From Pseudomonadota bacterium (GTDB lineage Bacteria > Pseudomonadota > Gammaproteobacteria > Pseudomonadales > Pseudomonadaceae), in contig JAEWGL010000079.1 in NCBI GenBank assembly GCA_023388335.1, positions 1 to 64,000 on the forward strand: a DNA stretch of 64,000 bases. Direction: 5' to 3'. The notes below the pieces were generated by a model, which searched no databases, was not told where the DNA came from, and saw only the letters and a list, made by a program, of their open reading frames with translations. Shown here in pieces: positions 18,268-26,867 of this stretch (the first letter of the stretch is position 1; every line of letters starts with the position of its first letter). The translations under genes were made by a program, and so were the position numbers.

Positions 18268-18786
18268 ATGAAGAAACTGCTTTGTTTGGCGGCGGTTGCC
18301 GTGGTGACCCTGGGGCAGGCTTTTACCGCGCAGGCTGCGGACGTTTCGGTCTCGGTCGGGCAGACCGGCGATTCCACGATGGTGTATCGCTTCGGACTGC
18401 AGTCGAACTGGGACAAGAGCTGGTGGCAGACCAGCGTAGGGCGTCTGACCGGCTACTGGGACGGTGCCTACACCTATTGGGACGGAGATGAGACCGCCAG
18501 CAACCACAGCCTGTCGTTTGCGCCGGTGTTCGTCTACGAGTTCGCCGGGGGGTCGGTCAAGCCCTACATCGAAGCAGGCATCGGTGTAGCGGCGTTCTCC
18601 AGCACCCAGCTGGAAAGCAACGAGTTGGGTTCATCCTTCCAGTTCGAAGACCGCATCGGTTTCGGGCTGCGTTTTGCCGGCGGACATGAAATCGGTGTCC
18701 GCGCCATCCACTATTCCAATGCCGGGATCAAGTCGCCGAACGATGGCGTCGAGAGCTATGCCCTGCATTACCGCATGGCGCTCTGA
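18268..18786 (+). CDS. pagL: Lipid A 3-O-deacylase PagL
   Basis: This is a 172-residue outer-membrane enzyme that removes the 3-O acyl chain of lipid A. It has a signal peptide cleaved after QAA/AQA, then an eight-strand barrel pattern. The C-terminal IHYSNAGIK carries the His and Ser of the PagL active site. The ATG at 18268 suits AGGAAAAGGA better than the ATG at 18259, which would abut the Shine-Dalgarno. It is monocistronic with its own terminator. In other bacteria PagL tunes LPS immune recognition and polymyxin tolerance. Confidence 0.9.
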   Translation: MKKLLCLAAVAVVTLGQAFTAQAADVSVSVGQTGDSTMVYRFGLQSNWDKSWWQTSVGRLTGYWDGAYTYWDGDETASNHSLSFAPVFVYEFAGGSVKPYIEAGIGVAAFSSTQLESNELGSSFQFEDRIGFGLRFAGGHEIGVRAIHYSNAGIKSPNDGVESYALHYRMAL

Positions 18787-18794
18787 TCACGCAG

Positions 18795-18819
18795 GTTGCC
18801 CCGGCAATGCCGGGGCAAC
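18795..18819 (+). terminator. Terminator after pagL
   Basis: A perfect 11-bp stem, GTTGCCCCGGC with its complement, has a 3-nt loop and lies 9 bp after the pagL stop. The following T content is modest (TGCGCTTTC). Confidence 0.6.
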
Positions 18820-18897
18820 TGCGCTTTCACTGGGGCATGGCCAGGCTGTGCTGGCCGGTGAGCCTCGGGGTCCAGTGCGCTGCTGCTTCCAGCATGC

Positions 18898-20340
18898 TCA
18901 AGCTTTTGTGCCCCGCCGCTGTTGCGCGGGAAGTGACTTGAACGCCTCCAGGGCCCGTTGACGGCTGCTGCCCAGATCCACGATCGGTCGATGATAATCA
19001 CAAGTGCCGAGCGGTGCGCCGTTGGTCATTGGCGCGTGGATGGCTTTTTTATCCTGCTCGGCCAGTTCCGGCAGCCACTGCCGAATGAATCGGCCTTGAG
19101 GGTCGAAACGTTGCGATTGAGCGGTTGCGTTGAAGATCCGGAAGTACGGCACCGAGTCGGTACCGGTCGAGGCACTCCACTGCCAGCCACCGTTGTTGGC
19201 CGCCAGGTCGCCATCGATAAGGTGACGCATGAAGTGACGCTCGCCCAGCCGCCAGTCGATCAACAGGTTCTTGCTCAGAAACATGGCGACGACCATGCGC
19301 AGGCGGTTGTGCATCCATCCGGTGTGGAGCAGTTGGCGCATCGCGGCATCGATGAGCGGGAAGCCGGTACGGCCTTCTTCCCAGGCCTTGAGGTCCTCGG
19401 GGGCATCGCGCCATGGCAGATGCTCGGTGTGCGCGCGGAAGGCGCGATGCCGCGACACCTGTGGATAACCCACGAGGATGTGCTTGTAGAACTCGCGCCA
19501 GAGCAGCTCGTTGACCCAGGTCTGCACGCCGACGCTGCCGCTGTCGAATTCACCACGGTTGCCCGACAGCGCCGCATGCAGGCACTGGCGGGGTGAAATC
19601 ACGCCCGCGGCAAGGTAGGGCGAAAGCTGGCTGGTACCGGGTTCGGCTGGGAAATCGCGCTGTAACAGGTAATCTTCGACGCTGTCCTCGATGAAGGTGT
19701 GCAACCGCTGCTGGGCAGGTAATTCGCCAGCAGGCCAGTAGTCCTGCAAGCTCTGCCCAGGCGTGGCGAAGCCTTCGATCTGGTCGGGCACCGGGTCGCT
19801 GTCGATGTCCAGCGGCGCCTGGCGCGCAACGCGGCTCGCCAGGGCCGGCAGGCTGCGGTACAGGTACTCGTGGCAGGCCTTGCGGAACTGTCCGAAGACC
19901 TGGAAAAAATGGCCGCTGCGGGTGAGGACGGTGCCTGGGGCGAACAGCAGTTGGTCGAGGTAGCGGTGCACGGCGATGCCTGATTGCTCGAGCAGGTCGC
20001 GTGTGCCTGTATCGCGGCGGGTTTCATTGACGCCGTACTCGTCATTCCAGTGCACCGCTTGCACCTTCAGCTGGCGGCACAGTGCAAGCAAGGTGTCCGG
20101 CACCTGCTGCCAATTGTCCGTGTAGCGGATCAGCAGGGGGATGTGCAGTCGCCCCAGGGACTGGCGCAGGTCCTTGAGGTTGCGCAACCAGAAATCCACC
20201 TTGCAGGGTGCATCGTCGTGCTCGCGCCATTGCCCGGGGCTGGCGATCCACACCGCCACGGTCGGGCCGCGTGCGCAGGCGGCGCTCAGGGCGGTGTTGT
20301 CATCGATGCGCAGGTCGCTGCGCAACCACATCAGTTGCAT
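18898..20340 (-). CDS. phr: Deoxyribodipyrimidine photolyase
   Basis: This is a 480-residue class I CPD photolyase that uses FADH- and light to split cyclobutane pyrimidine dimers. The N-terminal antenna domain begins MQLMWLRSDLRIDDNTAL. The C-terminal FAD domain shows FPLIDAAMRQLLHTGWMHNR and WQWSASTGTDSVPYFRIFN. It overlaps the LitR-type regulator stop by 10 bp, so the two are coupled. It is predicted to be light-induced through the PplR-type operator upstream of the ybgA-like gene. Confidence 0.96.
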   Translation of the reverse strand: MQLMWLRSDLRIDDNTALSAACARGPTVAVWIASPGQWREHDDAPCKVDFWLRNLKDLRQSLGRLHIPLLIRYTDNWQQVPDTLLALCRQLKVQAVHWNDEYGVNETRRDTGTRDLLEQSGIAVHRYLDQLLFAPGTVLTRSGHFFQVFGQFRKACHEYLYRSLPALASRVARQAPLDIDSDPVPDQIEGFATPGQSLQDYWPAGELPAQQRLHTFIEDSVEDYLLQRDFPAEPGTSQLSPYLAAGVISPRQCLHAALSGNRGEFDSGSVGVQTWVNELLWREFYKHILVGYPQVSRHRAFRAHTEHLPWRDAPEDLKAWEEGRTGFPLIDAAMRQLLHTGWMHNRLRMVVAMFLSKNLLIDWRLGERHFMRHLIDGDLAANNGGWQWSASTGTDSVPYFRIFNATAQSQRFDPQGRFIRQWLPELAEQDKKAIHAPMTNGAPLGTCDYHRPIVDLGSSRQRALEAFKSLPAQQRRGTKA

Positions 20341-21239
20341 TGAAATTCGTCTCCATTGACGGGAGTGTCGCGCAGTTGCTGCAGCCTGTGCAGGGTCGCT
20401 TGTGGGCTCTCGACCACGTGCAGGTCAGGCCGCTGCAAGCTGCTCAGGTACGCGGCATGCACGCCGACGGCCGGACCGCTCACGATTGTTGGTGGTTTGA
20501 CCAGCAGGCTGCGTTGCAGCTCTCGGGCCTCGATCCGTCGGCCCAGGCTGAGCACCAGCGCGCGTGGCTGCAGTTGCAGGACGGCTTGCTGCAGCAGGTT
20601 ACCGGTCACCTGCCGTTCGAGGATCTCGACGGGATAACCGCTGCTGCTGAGCAGCCAGGCGCACAGCCACAGGTGAGCGTCGAACGCCTGCTCGCTGGTG
20701 GTGGCGATGAGCACCGGCGGTCCTTCGAGGCAATGGTTGTTGTGATAAACCCGCGCGCCCAGCTTGCTGCGTAGCCAGGAGTGGAAGAACACCTGCTCCA
20801 GCTGCGCGTTGAAGCGGCTCTTCCAGCGCTCCCCGAGCTTGTCGAGCACAGGCAGCAGCAGGCGTTCACAAAGGGTCACGGGCGGGTAGAGGGCCATGGC
20901 CTGGTTGAACTGCTGGTCGAGTGGGCGCTGGGCCAGGTTGGCGACGGCAGCGATCACCTGTTGGCACCGGGCTGGCCAATCCCCCTGGGGGACGGTTGCG
21001 AGAGCCTGAGGTTCGCTGTCGAGCAGTGCGCGCACTTGGCTGACCGACGCGCCGCGTTCGAGCCAGCGCAGGATCGCGTGCACGCGCTGTACCTGTTGCT
21101 GTGGATAGAGCCGATGGCCCTTGCTCGTGCGCCCTGGGGCCAAGAGGCCGTAACGGCGCTCCCAGGCCCGCAGGGTCACCGGATTGACGCCGGTCAGGCG
21201 GGCGACCTCGCGGATCGGCAGCAGCACCTCAGAGGGCAT
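20331..21239 (-). CDS. Class II LitR / PplR1-like MerR-family photoregulator
   Basis: This is a 302-residue regulator. The N-terminal MerR helix-turn-helix (IREVARLTGVNPVTLRAWERRYGLL) includes the WERRYG signature of the CarH/LitR branch. The C-terminal ~200 residues resemble the B12-binding fold, but I do not see the cobalamin motifs (E/DxHxxG), as expected for class II LitR. In P. putida, as I recall, PplR1 next to phr controls light-inducible genes together with LOV proteins and without B12. The gene sits between ybgA-like and phr with overlaps on both sides. No LOV protein is in this window. Confidence 0.88.
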   Translation of the reverse strand: MPSEVLLPIREVARLTGVNPVTLRAWERRYGLLAPGRTSKGHRLYPQQQVQRVHAILRWLERGASVSQVRALLDSEPQALATVPQGDWPARCQQVIAAVANLAQRPLDQQFNQAMALYPPVTLCERLLLPVLDKLGERWKSRFNAQLEQVFFHSWLRSKLGARVYHNNHCLEGPPVLIATTSEQAFDAHLWLCAWLLSSSGYPVEILERQVTGNLLQQAVLQLQPRALVLSLGRRIEARELQRSLLVKPPTIVSGPAVGVHAAYLSSLQRPDLHVVESPQATLHRLQQLRDTPVNGDEFQCN

Positions 21240-22197
21240 TGCGCAGGCCCATGCTTTCAGGGTGCGGGTTCAGGTAGGCCTGCTGCAGCAGGTAGGGATC
21301 AGGATGGTTGCGCAGGTGATGCTTGAGCAGGGTCAGCGGCACGACCAGCGGCACGATGCCCTGGTGATATTGGCTGATCAGCTGCTGGAGCTCGGCCTTG
21401 TCGTCCGACCCCAGCGCATCGCGCAGGTAACCGACCAGGTGCTGCAGCACATTGCAGTGCGTGCCGCGGCTGGCGCAGCGGCGCAAGGCTTCCATCAGCA
21501 GGCTGAAATACCGGGGGCCTACGACCTGGGGATCGTCATCACGGCGCATGCTGCCGAGCAATTTGCCGAGGTCGCGATAGGCCTGGGGGTTATGGGCCAT
21601 CAGCAGGTACTTGTAGTGCGAATGGAAGCGGATCAGCGCACCGCGGCTCAGGCCTTCGCCGAGCTGTTGGTACCAATCGGCATAGGCGTAGACGCGGGTG
21701 ATGAAGTTCTCCCGCAATACCGCGTCATGCAGGCGTCCTTCTTCTTCCACGGGCAAGTCCGGGCGCAGGGCGCAGAAGGCGTCGGCATAGGCACCGCGTC
21801 CGCCCTTGGTCGCCGGATGGCCGTTTTCCTGATAGACCTTGACCCGCTCAAGGCCGCAGGAGGGCGATTTCTGCATGAAGACATAACCGCAGATGTCGGT
21901 CAGTTCCCCAGCCATCTGCTGACCGTAGGCGCGCAGCGGACCAGCCAGCTCCAGCGACGGATTGCGCGAGCCGGTGACCTGCGGGTTGTCCGGATCACCG
22001 ACCAGGCGAATGGCCTCGCGTGGAACGCCCAGGCCAATGGCGACCTCGGGGCACAGCGCGACCCAGTCGAAATGCTCGTCGAACAGTTGCCGGCACAAGG
22101 CGGAGGCCTTGTGGCCACCATTGAAGCGCACAGTGTCGCCAGTCAGGCAGGCGCTGATGCCGATGCGGGGCTTGTCGCGTTGCGTGGGGCTATTCAT
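21229..22197 (-). CDS. DUF523-DUF1722 protein (YbgA-like)
   Basis: This is a 322-residue two-domain protein. Residues ~10-160 are DUF523 (IGISACLTGDTVRFNGGHK, conserved Cys). The rest is DUF1722, with FHSHYKYLLMAHNPQAYRDLG. E. coli ybgA likewise precedes phr; the biochemical role is not established to my knowledge. The start at 22197 follows CCAGGAG. The longer ORF to 22437 crosses the operator and is rejected. It is the first gene of the ybgA-litR-phr operon. Confidence 0.9.
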   Translation of the reverse strand: MNSPTQRDKPRIGISACLTGDTVRFNGGHKASALCRQLFDEHFDWVALCPEVAIGLGVPREAIRLVGDPDNPQVTGSRNPSLELAGPLRAYGQQMAGELTDICGYVFMQKSPSCGLERVKVYQENGHPATKGGRGAYADAFCALRPDLPVEEEGRLHDAVLRENFITRVYAYADWYQQLGEGLSRGALIRFHSHYKYLLMAHNPQAYRDLGKLLGSMRRDDDPQVVGPRYFSLLMEALRRCASRGTHCNVLQHLVGYLRDALGSDDKAELQQLISQYHQGIVPLVVPLTLLKHHLRNHPDPYLLQQAYLNPHPESMGLRNAL

Positions 22198-22216
22198 CGC
22201 TGGCTCCTGGCATACT

Positions 22217-22240
22217 TGTACAGGTGACTTTTCCTGTACA
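22217..22240 (-). promoter_or_regulatory. PplR1/LitR-type operator upstream of the ybgA-litR-phr operon
   Basis: TGTACA-N12-TGTACA lies inside a larger perfect inverted repeat, CTTGTACAGG (22215) and CCTGTACAAG (22233). It matches the PplR1 consensus I remember, T(G/A)TACA-N12-TGTA(C/T)A. It is centred about 30 bp upstream of the ybgA-like start, so repressor-type control of this operon is likely. Confidence 0.8.
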
Positions 22241-22307
22241 AGTAATTCCATCATAGCAATGAAACTGTGCAAGCTGAAAATATTTGTATAACTTACGCCA
22301 GCCCAGT

Positions 22308-23294
22308 CTAGTCGAACTGCTCGAGCAACCTGCGAGCGGCTTCCTGGCCACTGAGCCATGCACCTTCGACGCGGCCAGACAGGCACCAGTCGCCACAGGC
22401 GTACAGGCCTTGGTCGACATCGGCCAGGGCGCCCCACTCATGATTGCCAGCGGGGCGCGCGTACAACCAGCGGTGGGCCAGGGCAAAGGAGGGCGCTGGT
22501 ACCACGCAGCCGACCAGCTCGGCGAACTCGCCCCAGAGCTGCTCGATCACCGCCTCCCGAGACAGGTCGATGTGCTGTTTGCTCCAGTTCGAAGAGGCGT
22601 GCAACACCCACGTGTCGAGCTGTTCGTCGCGTCCCGGCTTGCTCCGGTTGCGCGCCAGCCAATCGAGCGGGTTGTCTTGCACGAAGCACCCCTGCATTGG
22701 CGTGTCCAGCGGCACCTGGAAGCCTAGGGCGATGGCCCAGGTCGGCTCCATCTGCACGCCAGCAACGACGGCCGCCAGTTTCGGTGTAGCCGCCAGCAGC
22801 GGTGTGGCCTGGGGCGCTGGCACGGCAATCACCACGTTGCTGAACGGGCCGTGGCTGCAGCCATCGGTGTCCTGCAGGTGCCAGTACTGCTTGCCGCGGA
22901 ACACTTCGGCGATGCGGCAAGCGAAATTGACGGTGACATCCTTGAGCAGGCCGCGGGTGATCGCGCTCATGCGCGGCACGCCGACCCAGCGCACCTGCTC
23001 GTCGGGCGAGGGCGTCAACTCGCCATTGCGGTAGTTGTACAGTTGTGGTTTCCACTGCTCGGCCCAGCCGGCAGCAACCCACTGTTGCACCTGGTCGACG
23101 AAGCGCCGGTCGCGGGCGGTGAAATACTGGGCGCCAAGGTCAAGCGCGCCGGCGTCGCTGCGCTTGCTGGCCATGCGGCCACCGCTGCCGTGGCCCTTGT
23201 CGAACAGATGGACGGTTTGCCCGGCCTTTTGCAGGGCCTGGGCGGCGGACAGGCCGGCGATACCGGCACCGATGATCGCAATAGGTACTGTCAT
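22308..23294 (-). CDS. NAD(P)/FAD-dependent oxidoreductase (renalase/amine oxidase-like)
   Basis: This is a 328-residue flavoprotein. The dinucleotide-binding motif IAIIGAGIAGLSAAQAL is at residues 5-21, followed by LFDKGHGSGGRMASKRSD, the second FAD motif of this family. The start at 23294 is chosen over 23351 because the family begins just before the Rossmann motif. The C-terminal YACGDWCLSGRVEGAWLSG closes the FAD site. A PplR-type operator lies 50 bp upstream. The substrate is unknown. It is probably part of the photo-inducible set. Confidence 0.85.
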   Translation of the reverse strand: MTVPIAIIGAGIAGLSAAQALQKAGQTVHLFDKGHGSGGRMASKRSDAGALDLGAQYFTARDRRFVDQVQQWVAAGWAEQWKPQLYNYRNGELTPSPDEQVRWVGVPRMSAITRGLLKDVTVNFACRIAEVFRGKQYWHLQDTDGCSHGPFSNVVIAVPAPQATPLLAATPKLAAVVAGVQMEPTWAIALGFQVPLDTPMQGCFVQDNPLDWLARNRSKPGRDEQLDTWVLHASSNWSKQHIDLSREAVIEQLWGEFAELVGCVVPAPSFALAHRWLYARPAGNHEWGALADVDQGLYACGDWCLSGRVEGAWLSGQEAARRLLEQFD

Positions 23295-23344
23295 GATGGC
23301 CTCTTCGAACCTTGCTGTGAGCAGCCTACGCTGCCGGGCAAACC

Positions 23345-23368
23345 TGTACAATACTTAAAATCTGTATA
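23345..23368. promoter_or_regulatory. Second PplR1/LitR-type operator
   Basis: TGTACA-N12-TGTATA reads on the plus strand (TATACA-N12-TGTACA on the minus). It matches the remembered PplR1 consensus and has the same 12-bp spacer as the site at 22217. It lies between the divergent FAD oxidoreductase and TIGR01777 genes, so it could control either or both. Confidence 0.75.
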
Positions 23369-23482
23369 AGGTTATTCCGCTCGATACGACAGGTTGGCCT
23401 ATGTTTATCCGAGAGCGTTCGGTCAAAAAAGTGCCTTGCTTTTAAAAAATAGACCAAGGCCACGCCTTGCGAGGACACAGCC

Positions 23483-24388
23483 ATGCATATATTGCTGACC
23501 GGCGGTACTGGTTTGATCGGTCAACACCTCTGCCGGCACTGGGGCGAGGAAGGCCATCGCCTGACCGTCTGGAGCCGCACCCCTGAGCAGGTGCCCAAGC
23601 GCTGTGGCAGAGGCGTGCGCGGCATCGCGCAGCTGGAGGATCTGGCCGCCGACGATCCAGTGGACGCGGTCATCAACCTGGCCGGCGCGCCGATTGCCGA
23701 TCGCCCCTGGACGGCGGCCCGTCGTTCGCTGCTATGGGCCAGCCGGATCAGCCTCACCGAACGGTTGCTGGTGTGGCTGGAGGGCCGCGCGCAGCGTCCC
23801 GAGGTGCTGGTGTCGGGATCGGCCGTCGGCTGGTACGGCGACGGCGGCGAGCGGGAGCTCAACGAGGCTTCGCCGCCGGTCAAGGAAGACTTTGCCAGCC
23901 AGCTGTGCATCGCCTGGGAAGAGACCGCGCAGCGGGCGCAGGCCCTGGGCATCCGCGTGGTACTGGTGCGCACCGGTCTGGTGTTGGCCAGCGACGGCGG
24001 CTTTCTTTCACGCCTGCGCCTACCCTTCAAACTGGGGCTGGGCGGACCACTGGGCGATGGGCGCCAGTGGATGCCCTGGGTGCACATCGACGACCAGATC
24101 GCCCTGATAGATTTTCTCGTGCAGCACAAGGATGCCAGCGGTCCTTATAATGCCTGCGCGCCTGAGCCAGTGCGCAATCGCGAGTTCGCCAAGTGCCTGG
24201 GCCGCGCGCTGCACCGCCCGGCGGTATTGCCGGTGCCGGCACTGCTGTTGCGCGTCGGGTTGAGCGAGCTGTCGACCCTGCTGCTGGGCGGCCAGCGGGC
24301 GCGACCGACGCGTCTGCTGACTGCCGGTTTCACCTTCCGCTTCAACGATCTGCAATCGGCCCTGGACGACCTGTCCAGTCGCCTCTGA
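23483..24388 (+). CDS. TIGR01777-family epimerase (YfcH-like)
   Basis: This is a 301-residue extended-SDR protein. The N-terminal NAD(P)-binding ILLTGGTGLIGQHLC is at residues 3-17. VSGSAVGWYGDGGERELNEAS and the C-terminal DUF1731 region (RARPTRLLTAGFTFRF) define the TIGR01777 family. The reaction is unknown. It is divergent from the FAD oxidoreductase with an operator between them, and hemH follows 13 bp downstream. Confidence 0.9.
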   Translation: MHILLTGGTGLIGQHLCRHWGEEGHRLTVWSRTPEQVPKRCGRGVRGIAQLEDLAADDPVDAVINLAGAPIADRPWTAARRSLLWASRISLTERLLVWLEGRAQRPEVLVSGSAVGWYGDGGERELNEASPPVKEDFASQLCIAWEETAQRAQALGIRVVLVRTGLVLASDGGFLSRLRLPFKLGLGGPLGDGRQWMPWVHIDDQIALIDFLVQHKDASGPYNACAPEPVRNREFAKCLGRALHRPAVLPVPALLLRVGLSELSTLLLGGQRARPTRLLTAGFTFRFNDLQSALDDLSSRL

Positions 24389-24401
24389 CATAGGACGCTG
24401 C

Positions 24402-25415
24402 ATGACCGATCATGCCCTGCTGCTGGTCAACCTGGGTTCGCCGGCCTCCACCTCGGTGGCTGACGTGCGCCGTTACCTCAACCAGTTCCTGATGGATCCC
24501 TACGTGATCGACTTGCCGTGGCCGGTGCGCCGCCTGCTGGTGTCGCTGATTTTGGTCAAGCGTCCGGAACAGTCGGCCCACGCCTACGCTTCGATCTGGT
24601 GGGAGGAGGGCTCACCGCTGGTAGTGCTGACCCGGCGCCTGCAGGCGGCCATGGCCCAGCAGTGGCCCCACGGGCCGGTGGAAATCGCCATGCGCTATGG
24701 CGAGCCGGCCCTGCCTGCGGTGCTGGAGCGCCTCGCCGCCCAGGGTGTGCGCAAGGTGACCCTGGCGCCGCTCTATCCGCAGTTCGCCGACAGCACGGTG
24801 ACCACGGTGATCGAGCTGGCGAAGCAGACCCTCAGCGAACGTCGCTTGCCGTTGCAGATGACCGTGCTAAAGCCCTTCTATGACAAACCGGAGTACATCG
24901 ACGCCCTGGTAGCCAGTGCCCGGCCTCACTTGGAGCAAGACTACGATCACCTGCTATTGAGCTTCCACGGCTTGCCCGAGCGTCACCTGAAGAAGCTCGA
25001 CCCGACCGGCCAGCACCGTTTCCAGGACCCTGACTGCTGTAAAAATGCCAGCGCCGAAATGCGTGCCGTATGTTACCGCGGCCAATGCCTGGCCACGGCC
25101 AAGGCATTCGCGCACAAGATGGGTATCCCGGAGGGTAAATGGTCAGTGTCGTTCCAGTCGCGCCTGGGCCGGGCGAAATGGATCGAACCCTACACCGAGA
25201 CGCGTCTGGACGAGCTGGGCAAGGCGGGTGTGAAGAAGCTGCTGGTGATGTGCCCGGCATTCGTCGCCGACTGCATCGAGACCCTCGAGGAAATCGGCGA
25301 CCGAGGTCGCGAGCAGTTCATCGAGGCGGGGGGGGAGGCGCTGGTACTGGTGCCGTGCCTGAACGACCACCCGCAATGGGTACAGGCGTTGGCCGACATG
25401 TGCGAACGGGCCTGA
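24402..25415 (+). CDS. hemH: Ferrochelatase
   Basis: This 337-residue enzyme inserts iron into protoporphyrin IX, the last step of haem synthesis. LLVNLGSPASTSVADVRRYL at the N-terminus, the active-site His in LLLSFHGLPERH, and CPAFVADCIETLEEI are family signatures. It is cotranscribed with the TIGR01777 gene and next to the photoregulated set. Coupling haem synthesis to light control makes sense because porphyrins are photosensitisers, but this is inference. Confidence 0.96.
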   Translation: MTDHALLLVNLGSPASTSVADVRRYLNQFLMDPYVIDLPWPVRRLLVSLILVKRPEQSAHAYASIWWEEGSPLVVLTRRLQAAMAQQWPHGPVEIAMRYGEPALPAVLERLAAQGVRKVTLAPLYPQFADSTVTTVIELAKQTLSERRLPLQMTVLKPFYDKPEYIDALVASARPHLEQDYDHLLLSFHGLPERHLKKLDPTGQHRFQDPDCCKNASAEMRAVCYRGQCLATAKAFAHKMGIPEGKWSVSFQSRLGRAKWIEPYTETRLDELGKAGVKKLLVMCPAFVADCIETLEEIGDRGREQFIEAGGEALVLVPCLNDHPQWVQALADMCERA

Positions 25416-25430
25416 CACGGGCTGCTTTAG

Positions 25431-25563
25431 TGTAGGAGCGACCTCGTGTCGCGAAGCGGGCCCGGAGGGGCCGTAACCCATTCAATGCGGTATGCCTGAC
25501 ACACCGAGGTTGAATGGGTTAAAGGTCCCTTTGGGCCCGCTTCGCGACAGAGGGCCGCCCTAC
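25431..25563. repeat. Long imperfect inverted repeat (REP/BIME-like)
   Basis: The outer arms carry TGTCGCGAAGCGGGCCC (from about 25447) and its complement GGGCCCGCTTCGCGACA (about 25533-25549). The inner arms carry AACCCATTCAA and TTGAATGGGTT. The block sits between the convergent hemH and uraA genes and could act as a bidirectional stop or RNA-stabilising hairpin. Confidence 0.75.
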
Positions 25564-25590
25564 ATACAGCCAGGGCGGTATTGTCTGGGA

Positions 25591-26865
25591 TCAGGGCAAC
25601 CGATCATCCAGCGCCTTTTTCTTCCAGCTATCATTGCCTGGCAACAACAGGTTCAGGGCGATGGCCACGACAGCGCACAGGGCGATGCCCTTCAAGCCCC
25701 AGTCGTCTGGGCCGTCGCCACTGCCGATCAGTACACCACCGATGCCGAACACCAGCGTGACCGAGACGATCACCAGGTTGCGCGCTTCGGACAGGTCGAC
25801 CTTGTGGCGGATCATGGTGTTCATGCCCACCGCGGCGATCGAGCCAAACAGCAGGCAGAGAATCCCGCCCATCACCGGTACCGGAATGCTCTGCAGCAAC
25901 GCGCCGAACTTGCCGATGAACGCCAGGACGATGGCGAACCCCGCCGCCCAGGTCATGATCTTCGGGTTGTAGTTCTTGGTCAGCATCACCGCGCCAGTCA
26001 CTTCGGCGTAGGTGGTGTTGGGCGGGCCGCCGAACAGGCCGGCCGCGGTGGTGGCCAGGCCATCACCCAGCAGGGTGCGGTGCAGACCAGGCGTCTTCAG
26101 GTAGTCGCGCCCGGTCACGCTGCCGACTGCGATCACCCCACCGATGTGTTCGATAGCTGGCGCCAGCGCCACAGGGACGATGAACAGGATAGCCTGCCAG
26201 TTGAAGGCCGGCGCGGTGAAGTTGGGCAGCTCAAGCCAAGGGGCCGCGGCGATCTTGGCGGTATCCACCACGCCGAAGGCGAACGACAGGGCAAAGCCCA
26301 CCAGTACCCCGGCAATGATCGGTACCAGGCGGAAGATGCCTTTGCCGAACACCGCGACAATCAGCGTGGTCAGCAGCGCGGGCATGGAGATCATCATGGC
26401 GGTGCTGTAGGGCATCAGCGCTGTGCCGTCGCCGCCCTTGCCCATGGCCATGTTCGCCGCGATCGGGGCCATGGCCAGGCCAATGGAGATGATCACCGGA
26501 CCGATCACCACCGGCGGCAGGGTACGGTCGATGAAACCGGTGCCCTTGATCTTCACGGCAAGGCCCATGAAAGTGTAGACGAAGCCGGCCGCCATCACCC
26601 CACCCATGGTCTCGGCCAGGCCGAACTGGCCCTTGGCGAGGATGATCGGGGTGATGAACGCGAAGCTGGAGGCAAGGAACACCGGGACTTGGCGACCGGT
26701 CACCAGCTGGAACAGCAAGGTGCCGATACCCGCGGTGAACAAGGCCACGTTCGGGTCCAGGCCGGTGATGAGGGGCATGAGCACCAGTGCGCCAAACGCC
26801 ACGAAGAGCATCTGCGCCCCCGAGACGACCTGGCGCCAGACCGGTTCGTTGAAACCGTCCTGCAT
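25591..26865 (-). CDS. uraA: Uracil permease (NCS2 family)
   Basis: This is a 424-residue inner-membrane uracil:proton symporter with about 14 hydrophobic segments. The NCS2 signature region (AIEHIGGVIAVGSVTGRDY, then FGGPPNTTYAEVTGAV) is clear. It starts 2 bp after the upp stop, so uptake and conversion to UMP are made together. Confidence 0.94.
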   Translation of the reverse strand: MQDGFNEPVWRQVVSGAQMLFVAFGALVLMPLITGLDPNVALFTAGIGTLLFQLVTGRQVPVFLASSFAFITPIILAKGQFGLAETMGGVMAAGFVYTFMGLAVKIKGTGFIDRTLPPVVIGPVIISIGLAMAPIAANMAMGKGGDGTALMPYSTAMMISMPALLTTLIVAVFGKGIFRLVPIIAGVLVGFALSFAFGVVDTAKIAAAPWLELPNFTAPAFNWQAILFIVPVALAPAIEHIGGVIAVGSVTGRDYLKTPGLHRTLLGDGLATTAAGLFGGPPNTTYAEVTGAVMLTKNYNPKIMTWAAGFAIVLAFIGKFGALLQSIPVPVMGGILCLLFGSIAAVGMNTMIRHKVDLSEARNLVIVSVTLVFGIGGVLIGSGDGPDDWGLKGIALCAVVAIALNLLLPGNDSWKKKALDDRLP

Positions 26866-26867
26866 GA

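Noticed and set aside
22266..22290. Possible third LitR-type site (TGTGCA ... TGTATA)
   Set aside because: The spacer is 13 bp, not 12, and the first half does not match the consensus.
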